Source: Yinghuangia seranimata (GTDB taxonomy: Bacteria > Actinomycetota > Actinomycetes > Streptomycetales > Streptomycetaceae). From it: a DNA stretch of 64,000 nucleotides. Position 1 is the first letter of the stretch. Each line of letters starts with the position of its first letter. The stretch lies in contig NZ_JASAOI010000002.1 of assembly GCF_029953285.1 (NCBI RefSeq), positions 372,001 through 436,000 on the forward strand. Direction: 5' to 3'. Positions 17,099 through 25,135 of the stretch are shown here, one piece after another. Position numbers and translations under genes: made by a program. Below the pieces are notes generated by a model, which was not told the DNA's origin, made no database searches, and saw nothing but the letters and a program-made list of their open reading frames with translations.

Positions 17099-18655
17099 TC
17101 AGACCAGGGTGATCGTGAGCGTTCCGCCGTAGGTGCCGGCGGCGGCGAACTCAGGGGTGCTCAAAGTGAGTTCGGCATCCGCCGTGAACCTTCCGCCGGT
17201 GGCCTTCCCCGTGTCGGGGTTCTGGCCGCACAGGGTCACCGCGGTGGTGCCCAGCGGTCCGGGCGAACCGGTGGTGACCGGCGAGAGGCTGGTCGGGGCC
17301 GCGGCGCACGCCGGGACCCAACTGATGTTCCCCGCCGGGATCTTGTCGACGCCGTTCGCCGCGACCAGGTCCGTCATCGTGCCGGTCAGCGACCACCCGA
17401 GGGTGCCGCCGCGGGCGTCGACCACGGTGATCTGGTTGAGCGGCGCCTTGACCTGCTGAACGGTGCCGTTCAGCGTGACCGTGCCGAAGCTGATCCCGCC
17501 GCCGGCCTGCGTCATCGTCAGCGCGCCCGGCGCCATGGTGACGGTGGTCGGCTGCGGCAGCGGCGGGGGACCCGTCGCCACCGTGAACGGCACGAACACG
17601 CGCTTGCTGGACGAGATGCCCTCGCGCACCCGGATCTGCGTCGTCGCGGCGTCGGTCACCGTGTACGGCGTGGTGAACGCGCCGTTGTAGTCCGTGGCGA
17701 CCGTGATGGTGCCGCTGCCGGCCAGCCCGTCCTTGTCGACCTGCACGAGGTTGACGCTGGCGTTCGGCGTCCAGTTCGTGCCCGAGACCGCGGTGACGGT
17801 GCCGAGCGGCCCGGTGTTCGGGACCGCCTGCGCCGCACGCGGGTCGGTGGGCACGAACGCCTTGACGGACAGCCCGTCGCGGCCCTCCTTGTCACCGCCG
17901 GTCACCCGCAGCACGTACGCGCCGTCGGGCAGGCCGGCGGTGGCGAGCTTGGCCGTGCCGGACAGGTTGCCCTGGCCGTCGACCGACAGCGCCTGCGAGA
18001 CGAATCGTTCCGTCAGGCAGTTGCCGCCGTCGGCGTCGCACAACGCCGCCTGCGCCGCCGCGTTCGGGGTGAACCCGGAGCCCGTCAGGGTGAGCGGTTG
18101 GCCCGGACGCACGTCCCCGTCGGGGGCGTTGACCGTGGCCGGCTGCCCCGCCGAGCCCTCGACCGACACGTCCGCGACCGCGGCGTCGCCGCCCGCCGTG
18201 ACCGTGCACACCGTCGGCAGCGGGTCGGACCCCGGCGCGAGCCGCGCGTCGGTGACCATCTTGACGACCGTGAACTCGACCTTGCCGCCGGCCGTCGCGC
18301 CCACCGGGACGTTGAACGCGCCCTGGTACGGCTGGATCGGCGGCGACTGGCCCGCCACCACGTCGATCTTCTGCTCGGGCCCGGTGATCGTCACCGAACC
18401 CGTCGCCGCGCCGCGCATGTTCAGCGTGATCGAGGGCGTCGCCCAGATCGACAGCGAGAAGTTGCTGACCGCCGGGCTGGCCCCCAGTGTCACCGTCCCC
18501 GTGAGCGCGCCGCCGGGCGCGACGGTCGCCTTGTCGAGCGCCATAGTGACGTCCTGGGGGCCGGTGAACGTGCCCTGCCCGGCGGGCAGCACACACGACA
18601 CCGTCGGGGTCACCTTGCCCGCGTGCGCGGCCGCCGCGGCACGCCTCTTCGAAAT
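17099..18655 (-). CDS. WxL-like surface protein with a damaged or non-standard start
   Basis: About 518 residues: N-terminal domain and TIG-like domain as in the gene at 15218 (the stretch REGISSSKRVFVPF is nearly identical), then a WxL-like C-terminal domain with GWSLTGT and a final AGTYGGTLTITLV as in the gene at 2556. The expected signal peptide is not intact: the frame reads ISKRRAAAAAHAGKV, with the charged start and the AHA cleavage site but no hydrophobic core. The codon at the expected start is ATT (18655), and the GTG 8 bp upstream after GAAGGAG is out of frame. The nearest in-frame standard start is GTG at 18883, giving an implausible leader. Probably a gene whose 5' end has been deleted or shifted. 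Confidence 0.62.
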   Translation of the reverse strand: MSKRRAAAAAHAGKVTPTVSCVLPAGQGTFTGPQDVTMALDKATVAPGGALTGTVTLGASPAVSNFSLSIWATPSITLNMRGAATGSVTITGPEQKIDVVAGQSPPIQPYQGAFNVPVGATAGGKVEFTVVKMVTDARLAPGSDPLPTVCTVTAGGDAAVADVSVEGSAGQPATVNAPDGDVRPGQPLTLTGSGFTPNAAAQAALCDADGGNCLTERFVSQALSVDGQGNLSGTAKLATAGLPDGAYVLRVTGGDKEGRDGLSVKAFVPTDPRAAQAVPNTGPLGTVTAVSGTNWTPNASVNLVQVDKDGLAGSGTITVATDYNGAFTTPYTVTDAATTQIRVREGISSSKRVFVPFTVATGPPPLPQPTTVTMAPGALTMTQAGGGISFGTVTLNGTVQQVKAPLNQITVVDARGGTLGWSLTGTMTDLVAANGVDKIPAGNISWVPACAAAPTSLSPVTTGSPGPLGTTAVTLCGQNPDTGKATGGRFTADAELTLSTPEFAAAGTYGGTLTITLV

Positions 18656-18683
18656 GACAGCACTGTGCTCCTTCGTGAGCAGA

Positions 18684-18712
18684 CATGAACTGACGTGAAC
18701 TGACGTGAACGG
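18684..18712. repeat. Short 10-bp tandem repeat in a 5' leader
   Basis: TGAACTGACG is repeated two and a half times with an exact 10-bp period (TGAAC at 18686, 18696 and 18706), just upstream of the damaged start of the WxL-like gene on the minus strand. Slippage here may have contributed to the damage, or it may be a binding site. Confidence 0.5.
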
Positions 18713-19059
18713 ACCCCACGTGCGTCGGGGGCGCGTGAGGTCGCCCGCAACCGCCTTGGGGGACCGCCTCGCCGGACGTCGAGCACCGGTGGCGGCGCGG
18801 CACGGGGGCCGAGAGCCCTCCCGGAATTTGGCCGCTAATCCCGAGAAAATCAATAGGGCGCGCTCCGCTAATTCGCTCGACACGTGTCACCCGGCGGGCT
18901 CGTGATCAATGACATGCGGGGCGCCGTGAATTTCCCGGGAGTGGAATGTTTCTCGCCGGTAGCTCTTGACGCGACGGGCCTCTCTCGGGGAATTCTTGGG
19001 AAGCCGCATTGCCACATCCGGTGGTGCGGCCATGCCTCCGGACCGAAAAGGAGTAGCGG

Positions 19060-19509
19060 ATGCGCAAGACCAGACGGGCCGCCCTCGCGGCGGCCTGCGC
19101 CGCCGGCGTGACGGCGGGCCTCGTGGCCGTCGCGGGCCCGGCCGCGGCGGCCGGCACCGGCACGGGCGTCTACAACTGCAGCGGCGGCGGGTTCTCGTTC
19201 CCCAACGTCGACGTGGAGTTCCAGCGCAACGGCGCCAACTACCTCACCGTCACGGCGGACATCGCCCCGGGCACCACCATCGGCACCGGTGGCCTGGTGG
19301 CCACGCTCAAGTGGGGCGGCACGCCCGCCGACATCGGCAGCGTCAGCAACACCAGCCCACAGGGGCCGGGCGCCCCGGTCGTGGTGGAGAAGGCCAACAG
19401 CCCGGCGCTGCCCAGCGCGCCGTCCACCGTCGTCCTGGTCGTCACCCCGCCGGGCGTCACCATCACCTGCACCAAGGTGTCGTCGTCGTGGCCGGGCGGC
19501 GGCATCTGA
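19060..19509 (+). CDS. Small secreted protein
   Basis: This 149-residue protein has a clear signal peptide (about residues 1-31: MRKTRRAALAAA, hydrophobic core, GPAAAAG). The mature part of about 118 residues has two cysteines (YNCSGGG near the start and TITCTKV near the end) that could form one disulfide bridge, and is predicted to be mostly beta. AAGGAG lies 6 nt before the ATG. It is divergent from the WxL-like gene and echoes the N-terminal domain of those proteins in size and Cys placement, but I do not recognise a family. A nested hairpin follows the stop. Confidence 0.78.
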   Translation: MRKTRRAALAAACAAGVTAGLVAVAGPAAAAGTGTGVYNCSGGGFSFPNVDVEFQRNGANYLTVTADIAPGTTIGTGGLVATLKWGGTPADIGSVSNTSPQGPGAPVVVEKANSPALPSAPSTVVLVVTPPGVTITCTKVSSSWPGGGI

Positions 19510-19531
19510 CGGCGGTGCGGGGCGGGGCCTC

Positions 19532-19585
19532 GAGCGCCCGCACGGGCTGTCCGTACGCCTAATACGGACAGAACGGCGGGCGCTC
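19532..19585 (+). terminator. Nested hairpin terminator
   Basis: An outer 10-bp stem (19532-19541 with 19576-19585) contains an inner 9-bp stem (19547-19555 with 19563-19571, CTGTCCGTA/TACGGACAG). It follows the small secreted-protein gene by 22 bp. Confidence 0.65.
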
Positions 19586-20040
19586 TCGGCCCCCGCACGC
19601 CGCACCGGCGTCGCGCGCCGGCCGGGTGACACGGGGGCATGACGCTACAACATCCGGCTCGGCGCCGGGTGCGCGCGGGGGTGCCCCGGGTGCCGTCTCC
19701 GGACGGGGCCCGGGGCGCTTTGGAATGCGCGGGGAGTTTCCCGGACGCAGCTGCGCGGGCGTGGTGTCGTATTTCGCGCGGAGGTCGGCCGAAAGCGCGC
19801 GGCGTGATCCCCAGAAAAAGCCGGTCAATACCTGCCCGGTGGTGACACGTGTCAATTTGCGAGCGGAATTCTCCGGTAATTCCGGGCGGGTATTACGAAT
19901 TCCGGTGCGGGGGTCGCGTGAAATGCGCCGACGGGCGGCGGCGGGGGTGAACGCCGCGCGCACGGCCTCCTCGCCGACCGCGAAACCGGTTGGACGCTCC
20001 CACCGTCCCACCCTGCACACCGCTCGTCAATGCCTGATGA
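19586..20040. other. Gene-free stretch with a CACGTG palindrome
   Basis: No convincing gene on either strand; base composition is less GC-rich in 19790-19910 than in the coding DNA around it. It contains the 12-bp palindrome TGACACGTGTCA (19843-19854) followed by three AATTCC-containing motifs between 19865 and 19905, which may be a regulatory region of an unseen transcript. Confidence 0.5.
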
Positions 20041-20062
20041 CACCGGATGCAGACATCCGGTG
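20041..20062. other. Small hairpin
   Basis: CACCGGATG and CATCCGGTG form a perfect 9-bp stem with a CAGA loop, 11 bp from the larger terminator hairpin. It could be a second terminator element. Confidence 0.5.
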
Positions 20063-20073
20063 ATGACGATCAT

Positions 20074-20114
20074 GATCCGCGAACCCCCTTGTCGGGCAAG
20101 GGGGTTCGCGGATC
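20074..20114 (-). terminator. Strong terminator of the VanX/ATP-grasp operon
   Basis: A perfect 18-bp stem (20074-20091 with 20097-20114) with a 5-nt loop, starting 16 bp after the stop of the minus-strand dipeptidase gene. It is one of the longest perfect hairpins in the window. Confidence 0.8.
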
Positions 20115-20129
20115 CGGGCGGACGGGCGG

Positions 20130-20807
20130 TCAGCCGAGCTCGACGGCGGCGTACCGCGCGGCGGGCGCACCCGTGCCCAGCGCCCAGTACCGGTCGCCGT
20201 ACGACCAGTGCCACCACTCGGTCGGGTAGTTCACCAGGCCGGCCGCTTCCAGCGCGCGGCCCAGCACCGCGCGGTTCGCGCGGGCCTCCGGGGTGATGTT
20301 CGGCGCGTCCGTGTAGCAGGCGCCGTCGCTCTCCTCCGGGCCCGCGTTCATGGGGCAGCCGAGGTCCAGCTCGCGGCCGTCGGCGTCCGCGAGGGTGAGG
20401 TCGACCGCGGCGCCCGCGCTGTGCGGGGCGATCTCGGGCGGGGAGACGTAGCGGCTGGTCGCGGCGCGCAGTTCAGCAGGCGACCACTCCGGGTGGGCGG
20501 CACGCAGCTCGTCCCCGTACTCCTCGAAGTACGCCCGTTGCAGGGCCGGCGGGCGGTAGCCCTCGACGAACAGCAGGCACAGCCCGTCCGGCAGCGCGGC
20601 CTCGGCAGCGAGCAGCCGCTCGTACACGCCCCGGCGCAGATGCCCGAAGGCGCCCGCGTCGTCGCGCTTGCGCTCGTCGACCAGCAGCAGGCCGTCCCCG
20701 GGCACGTCCACCATCGGCTCGCCGCACTCGACCACCGGCGTAGCGGCGATCCGCGGGTCGGACATCAGGACGATCGAGCCCGCGGGCTCCGGAGGCGTGC
20801 CGGTCAT
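20130..20807 (-). CDS. D-alanyl-D-alanine dipeptidase, VanX/DdpX type (peptidase M15D)
   Basis: This 225-residue zinc dipeptidase has the family residues: Arg85 in VEGYRP, His129 and Asp136 in APHSAGAAVD, and Glu197 and His200 in TEWWHWSYGDRYWA. The enzyme hydrolyses D-Ala-D-Ala. In vancomycin-resistant strains that removes the drug target; in soil bacteria homologues can also serve peptidoglycan recycling or nutrition. No VanH/VanA pair is present. Instead the gene lies 9 bp downstream of an ATP-grasp ligase on the same strand, so the pair is probably one operon. There is no signal peptide, so it acts in the cytoplasm like VanX. Confidence 0.9.
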   Translation of the reverse strand: MTGTPPEPAGSIVLMSDPRIAATPVVECGEPMVDVPGDGLLLVDERKRDDAGAFGHLRRGVYERLLAAEAALPDGLCLLFVEGYRPPALQRAYFEEYGDELRAAHPEWSPAELRAATSRYVSPPEIAPHSAGAAVDLTLADADGRELDLGCPMNAGPEESDGACYTDAPNITPEARANRAVLGRALEAAGLVNYPTEWWHWSYGDRYWALGTGAPAARYAAVELG

Positions 20808-20816
20808 GGAGGCCTT

Positions 20817-21704
20817 TCAGCGCTTGAGGTACGCGACGACGGCGTCCGCGAACCGCTCCGGCGCGCCCTCGTCGTAGCGGAGGAACAACGACGGCTCGGT
20901 CAGCTCCAGTTCCAGCAGGGTGGGATGGCCGTCCGCGTCCGGGATGAGGTCGACGCGCGCGTAGAGCAGCCGCTCCGCGCCGCCCGGGACCGCGGCGAGG
21001 ACCTGCTGGGCGACGTGCAGCTCGCTGTCCGTCGCGGTGCGCGCCGCGATCCGCTCCTCCTTGTAGAGCTCGACGTCGCCCGCCGGGCCCTCAAGCATCG
21101 CGCCCTTGCGGATCGCGTGGCTGTAGTGGCCGCCGAAGAACAGCACCGCCGTCTCGCCCGCGGTGTCGACCGCCTCGAGGTAGGGCTGGACCATGACCGT
21201 GCGGCCCTCGGAGAGCAGGCGCGTGGCCAGCCCGGCGGCGAGCGCGCGCTGCTGGCCGTCGGCCATGTCGTACCGGCCGGTGTCGCGCGACCCGCAGCTT
21301 ATGGACGGCTTGACGACGTAGACGCCGCTCGTCGGAAGCGTGACGGTGCTCTCCGGCTCCAGCCACGTCGTCGGCACGACCCGGGCGCCCGTGGCGGCGA
21401 GGTCGCGCAGGTAGGTCTTGTCGGTGTTCCACCGCACGACGTCCGCCGGGTTGGCCAGCCGGGGCACCGTCTCCGCCCACGCCAGGAACTCGGGGTGGTG
21501 GTCGATGTAGTCCCACGTCGAGCGGATGACCGCCAGGTCGTACCGGTCCCAGTCGACACCGCGGTCGTTCCACACCACCGGCTCCGCGGCCACGCCGCGC
21601 TCGGCGAGCGGGGCGATCGGCACGACCTCGTCGTCGTCGAGCTGCGGCAGCTCGGCGCAGGTGACGAGGGCGACACGGGCGTACGGGGTGACATGTGCGG
21701 ACAT
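20817..21704 (-). CDS. ATP-grasp ligase, similar to O-ureido-D-serine cyclo-ligase (DcsG) types
   Basis: This 295-residue protein shows ATP-grasp features: the N-terminal LVTCAELPQLDDDE region, SGVYVVKPSISCGSRDT (the ATP-contacting lysine loop) and the metal-binding end LLELELTEPSLFL. The overall pattern is like the RimK/DcsG branch that joins carboxylates to amines or, in D-cycloserine synthesis, closes a ring. Together with the downstream D-Ala-D-Ala dipeptidase it suggests handling of a D-amino-acid-derived peptide or analogue; that is inference. ATG at 21704 is the first start; a second in-frame start is not evident. Confidence 0.78.
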   Translation of the reverse strand: MSAHVTPYARVALVTCAELPQLDDDEVVPIAPLAERGVAAEPVVWNDRGVDWDRYDLAVIRSTWDYIDHHPEFLAWAETVPRLANPADVVRWNTDKTYLRDLAATGARVVPTTWLEPESTVTLPTSGVYVVKPSISCGSRDTGRYDMADGQQRALAAGLATRLLSEGRTVMVQPYLEAVDTAGETAVLFFGGHYSHAIRKGAMLEGPAGDVELYKEERIAARTATDSELHVAQQVLAAVPGGAERLLYARVDLIPDADGHPTLLELELTEPSLFLRYDEGAPERFADAVVAYLKR

Positions 21705-21821
21705 GCCGCCACACTATCCGGACAGCTGTTGATCATCGTGACGGCGGGGCCGACGACCGGGCACGGGGGAGTATCCCGGCCGTCGGCGCACGTCGCCGCT
21801 CGGGGCCGCGACGTCCGGGTG

Positions 21822-22868
21822 TCAGGAGCCCTGGACGTCGACCAGCAGCTTGAGTTCTCTGCCCGCCGCGAGAGCGGTGAAACCCTCCGCCGCGCCGCTC
21901 AGCGGGATCGGTCGGACCCAGCCGTCGAGCGGGTACGAACCGTTCACCATCCCGTCGATGACCGCCGGAAAATCGTTGCAGTACGCGCAACTTGCCACGA
22001 CGTCCACGCCGCCGAGGAACGCCGCCATCGGATGGAACGTGACCGGCTTCATGTACACCGCGACCGTCACCATGCGGCCCCCGGGCCGGGTCGCCGCCAG
22101 GCCCGCGTGGAACGCCGGCTCCACGCCCGCCGCGTCGATCGACGCGTCCGCGCCGTCCCCGCCGGTCAGCTCCCGCACCGCGGCGACGACGTCCACCGCC
22201 GCCGGGTCCAGCACCAACTCCGCGCCGCCGCCCGTCTTTTCGGCCAGCGCCGCGATCGCCTCACGGCGCTGCGCGGACGGCTCCGACACGACCACCCGCT
22301 CGACGCCCCGCGCCCGCAGGTCCAGGAACGTCGCGATGCCGATCGGACCCGCGCCCAGCACCAACGCCGTTCCGCCCGGCGCGATCTGGGCCCGCGTCAC
22401 GGCCTGGTGCGCGACCGAGACCGGCTCCACCAGCGCGCCCTGCTCCGCGGTCAGACCCTCCGGCAGCACGTGGACCATGTCCGCGCGCACCACCGTCAGG
22501 CCCGACATGCCGCCGCCCTTCGCCGACAGCCCGTGCCACGTCAGGTTCCGGCACAGGTTGTACGTGCCGCGCAGGCACGGCGCGCACCGCCCGCACGTCC
22601 ACATCGGCTCGACGGCGACCAACGCCCCCGGGCGCAGCCGGGGATCGGCCACCTCGGGCCCGACCTCGACGACCTCGGCCGAGAACTCGTGCCCGAGGAT
22701 CACCGGGTCGGCGAGCACCTGCCGCAGCCCGCCCTCCCAGAAGTGCAGGTCCGACCCGCACAGCCCGGTGAACCGGGGCCGCAGCAGCACCTCGCCGGGG
22801 CCCGGCGCCGGGTCCGGCACCTCCTCGATCCGCAGGTCGTGCGCGTCGTACAGAACAGCCGCCCGCAT
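21822..22868 (-). CDS. Zinc-dependent medium-chain alcohol dehydrogenase
   Basis: This 348-residue NAD(P)-dependent dehydrogenase has the catalytic zinc site (FTGLCGSDLHF, GHEFSAEV), the four-cysteine structural zinc loop (CGRCAPCLRGTYNLC), and the nucleotide-binding motif VLGAGPIG. It resembles butanediol/threonine-type dehydrogenases. It is the last gene of the minus-strand run flavin monooxygenase, SDR, alcohol dehydrogenase, 51 bp after the SDR, so it probably oxidises an alcohol made in the same pathway. Regulation is probably by the adjacent IclR protein. Confidence 0.88.
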   Translation of the reverse strand: MRAAVLYDAHDLRIEEVPDPAPGPGEVLLRPRFTGLCGSDLHFWEGGLRQVLADPVILGHEFSAEVVEVGPEVADPRLRPGALVAVEPMWTCGRCAPCLRGTYNLCRNLTWHGLSAKGGGMSGLTVVRADMVHVLPEGLTAEQGALVEPVSVAHQAVTRAQIAPGGTALVLGAGPIGIATFLDLRARGVERVVVSEPSAQRREAIAALAEKTGGGAELVLDPAAVDVVAAVRELTGGDGADASIDAAGVEPAFHAGLAATRPGGRMVTVAVYMKPVTFHPMAAFLGGVDVVASCAYCNDFPAVIDGMVNGSYPLDGWVRPIPLSGAAEGFTALAAGRELKLLVDVQGS

Positions 22869-22919
22869 CCGGGTGCTCCTCTCGTCGTGGTTCGGCCGTG
22901 CCGGTCGGGCCCCGCCCGA

Positions 22920-23744
22920 TCAGCCCTGCGACAGCCGCTCGATCGCGCCGATCAGGTCCGGGTACCGGCGGGTCCGCGCGCCGCCGTCCATGCCGTAGAC
23001 GCTGCCCGACACGAACCCGGCCTCGTCCGACGCCAGGAACAGCACCACCGAGGCCACCTCCTCCGGCTCGGCGAACCGACCCAGCGGGGCGTTCTCCACG
23101 TACTCCTCGACCACGCCCGGAACATGCCACATGCCGGACGTCGCCTGCGTGCGGACCAGGCCGGGCGTGACCGCGTTCACGCGTACCCCGTGCGGACCCA
23201 GCTCGAGCGCCGCCACCTCCGTCAGTGACAGCACCCCGGCCTTCGCCGAGCAGTACGCGCCCATGCCGCGGCCCGGCTGCACCGCGTTGAGGCTCGCCAT
23301 GTTGATGATCGAACCGCCGTTGCCGGCCTGCTTCATGGCGCGCCCGGCGTGCTTGACCGTGAGGAACACCCCGTTCAGGCACAGGTTCACCACGCGCTGC
23401 CAGACCGCGTAGTCGTGGTCGACCAGCTCGGCCGCCGCGCCGCCGCCCGCGTTGGCCACCGCGACGTCCACGCCGCCGAACCGCTCGACCGCGAGCGCGA
23501 CCAGCGCCTCGACGTCCGCCTCGACCGTCACGTCGCCCTGCAGCGCCGCGATCCGGTCCGCGCCGTACGTGCCGCCCAGCTCGTCCACGAGCTTGTCCAG
23601 CGCGGCCGCGTCGATGTCTCCCGCCACCACCGACGCGCCCTCGGCGAGGAACCGCTCGGCGACCGCCCGGCCGATGCCCGCGCCGGCACCGGTCACGAGC
23701 GCGACCTTGCCCGCGATCCGCCCCGTGGTGCCGACCGTGCTCAC
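22920..23744 (-). CDS. Short-chain dehydrogenase/reductase
   Basis: This 274-residue classical SDR has cofactor motif TGAGAGIG, NAG motif (VANAGGG), the active-site Ser in INMASLN and YxxxK in AYCSAKAG. The Asp at the end of beta-2 (VVAGDID) favours NAD over NADP. The GTG start at 23744 overlaps the stop of the flavin monooxygenase gene by 4 bp, so the two are translationally coupled. It likely oxidises a hydroxyl group on the compound handled by the operon. Confidence 0.9.
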   Translation of the reverse strand: MSTVGTTGRIAGKVALVTGAGAGIGRAVAERFLAEGASVVAGDIDAAALDKLVDELGGTYGADRIAALQGDVTVEADVEALVALAVERFGGVDVAVANAGGGAAAELVDHDYAVWQRVVNLCLNGVFLTVKHAGRAMKQAGNGGSIINMASLNAVQPGRGMGAYCSAKAGVLSLTEVAALELGPHGVRVNAVTPGLVRTQATSGMWHVPGVVEEYVENAPLGRFAEPEEVASVVLFLASDEAGFVSGSVYGMDGGARTRRYPDLIGAIERLSQG

Positions 23745-24979
23745 GCGCCCGCTCCCTTGCCCGCGGCCTTGTCGGCCTCGTAGTCCTTCATCGCCTTGCC
23801 GACCGCCTGCGCGGTCTGGTCGCGCCACGTCTCCGACAGGCCGACCTGCCAGTCCTGCGACCCGAGCGGGCCCGCCGACTGGCCGGTGAAGTGCGGGACC
23901 ACCTCGCGGGCGATCAGCTCGTACGAACGCCGCGTCGCCTCCGCGTCGGCGAAGTCCGCGCCCATGAACAGGTACGTGCCGAAGCCGCCCGACTTCTGCC
24001 ACAGCCGCTCGATCTGACGCACCGCCATCTCCGGGGTGCCGCAGATGAACGAGCCGGTCGCGTTGCCGTGGTCCAGGCGCGCGTCCAGCGGGGTGTCCGC
24101 GTCGTACGGGATCGGCAGCACCTTCGCCTGGTAGTCCTGGATGTCCCGCAGCCCGTACGCCACTTCGCGGCGGGCCTGCTCCTCGGTCTCCGCGATGTGC
24201 ATCATGCCCATGAGCCGCCACTTGCGGCGGTCGACGCTCTGGCCGTGCTGCGCCGCGACCTCGTTGGCGACGCTCCAGTGGTAGCCCAGCGCGTCGAAGC
24301 CGCCCTCCTGGCTCGCCGCGATCGACAGCATCCCCGCGCCGAACCGGCCCGCCGTGCGCGGCCCGGCCGGCGAGAACGTCGCCGCCACCGCGATCTCCAG
24401 CTGCTCCTGGTAGGGGCGCAGCTGCAACTGCGCGTCCTGGAGCGTGAACCAGTCGGTCTTGCGGGTCACCGGCCCACGGCCCGCCAGCAGCGCGGTGACC
24501 GCGTCCAGCGACTCCTCCATCATCTCCCGCTGCCGCGCGGTGTCGATGCCGAGCATGTGCGCGTCCGACGCCAGCTGGCCCGGGCCCACGCCGAGCATCA
24601 CGCGGCCGCGCGTCAGGTGGTCGAGCAGCACCATCCGGTCGGCGACGTGCAGCGGGTGGTGGTACGGCAGCGACACCACGCCGGTGCCGAGCCGCAGGTG
24701 CCGGGTCCGCGCCGCGGCCGCCGCGATGAACAGCTCCGGCGACGCGACGATCTCCCAGCCGCCCGAGTGGTGCTCGCCGACCCACGCCTCGTCGTAGCCC
24801 AGCCGGTCCAGGTGCTCCAGCAGCGCCAGGTCCTGCTCCAGCATCAGCGTCGGGTTGCGGCCCGCCTTGTGGAACGGGGCCAGGAACACCCCGAACTTGA
24901 GCGGCCACCGCGCGCCCGCGGCGACCTCCGTGGATATCCCGTGGCTCTGGGCCTGACCCTGACCGTCGACTGCCGACAC
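23741..24979 (-). CDS. LLM-class (luciferase-like) flavin-dependent monooxygenase
   Basis: This 412-residue F420- or FMN-dependent oxidoreductase has the bacterial-luciferase fold pattern: FGVFLAPFHKAG at the start, WVGEHH, the RLGTGVVSLPYHHP stretch and GVGPGQLASD. Members oxidise alkanes, ketones, terpenes or amines using reduced flavin. GTG at 24979 has AGGAGG 6 nt upstream. It is the first gene of the operon with the SDR and alcohol dehydrogenase. The 13-bp palindrome at 25088 lies about 110 bp upstream, between it and the divergent IclR gene. Confidence 0.88.
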   Translation of the reverse strand: MSAVDGQGQAQSHGISTEVAAGARWPLKFGVFLAPFHKAGRNPTLMLEQDLALLEHLDRLGYDEAWVGEHHSGGWEIVASPELFIAAAAARTRHLRLGTGVVSLPYHHPLHVADRMVLLDHLTRGRVMLGVGPGQLASDAHMLGIDTARQREMMEESLDAVTALLAGRGPVTRKTDWFTLQDAQLQLRPYQEQLEIAVAATFSPAGPRTAGRFGAGMLSIAASQEGGFDALGYHWSVANEVAAQHGQSVDRRKWRLMGMMHIAETEEQARREVAYGLRDIQDYQAKVLPIPYDADTPLDARLDHGNATGSFICGTPEMAVRQIERLWQKSGGFGTYLFMGADFADAEATRRSYELIAREVVPHFTGQSAGPLGSQDWQVGLSETWRDQTAQAVGKAMKDYEADKAAGKGAGA

Positions 24980-25087
24980 CGGCCGCCTCCTGATGGTGCG
25001 AACTGCCTGGCGCGCCGCCCGGTCGTCGCGGGCGGTGCTGTTCTGACGAAGCGTCACCCTGACAGGCCGCGATACGCGAATCAAGAG

Positions 25088-25100
25088 TCGCACTATGCGA
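25088..25100. promoter_or_regulatory. Probable IclR operator
   Basis: TCGCACTATGCGA is a perfect 5-bp dyad with a 3-bp centre, placed between the divergent monooxygenase and IclR genes; a similar half-site (TACGCGAA) lies about 20 bp to the left. IclR-family proteins bind short dyads of this kind. The same sequence with one mismatch occurs at 35253-35265 before the Rieske oxygenase gene. Confidence 0.65.
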
Positions 25101-25135
25101 ACACATGGCGGATGTGCGCTACGCTGCCGCACACC

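Noticed and set aside
17099-18883. GTG at 18883 as the start of the WxL-like protein
   Set aside because: It would add a 76-residue leader without signal features and cover the upstream region with its repeat and ribosome binding site. The paralogues start at the point corresponding to 18655.
20130-21704. Vancomycin-resistance cluster
   Set aside because: Only a VanX-like gene is present; VanH, VanA/D-Lac ligase and VanRS are missing, and the neighbour is a different ATP-grasp enzyme.
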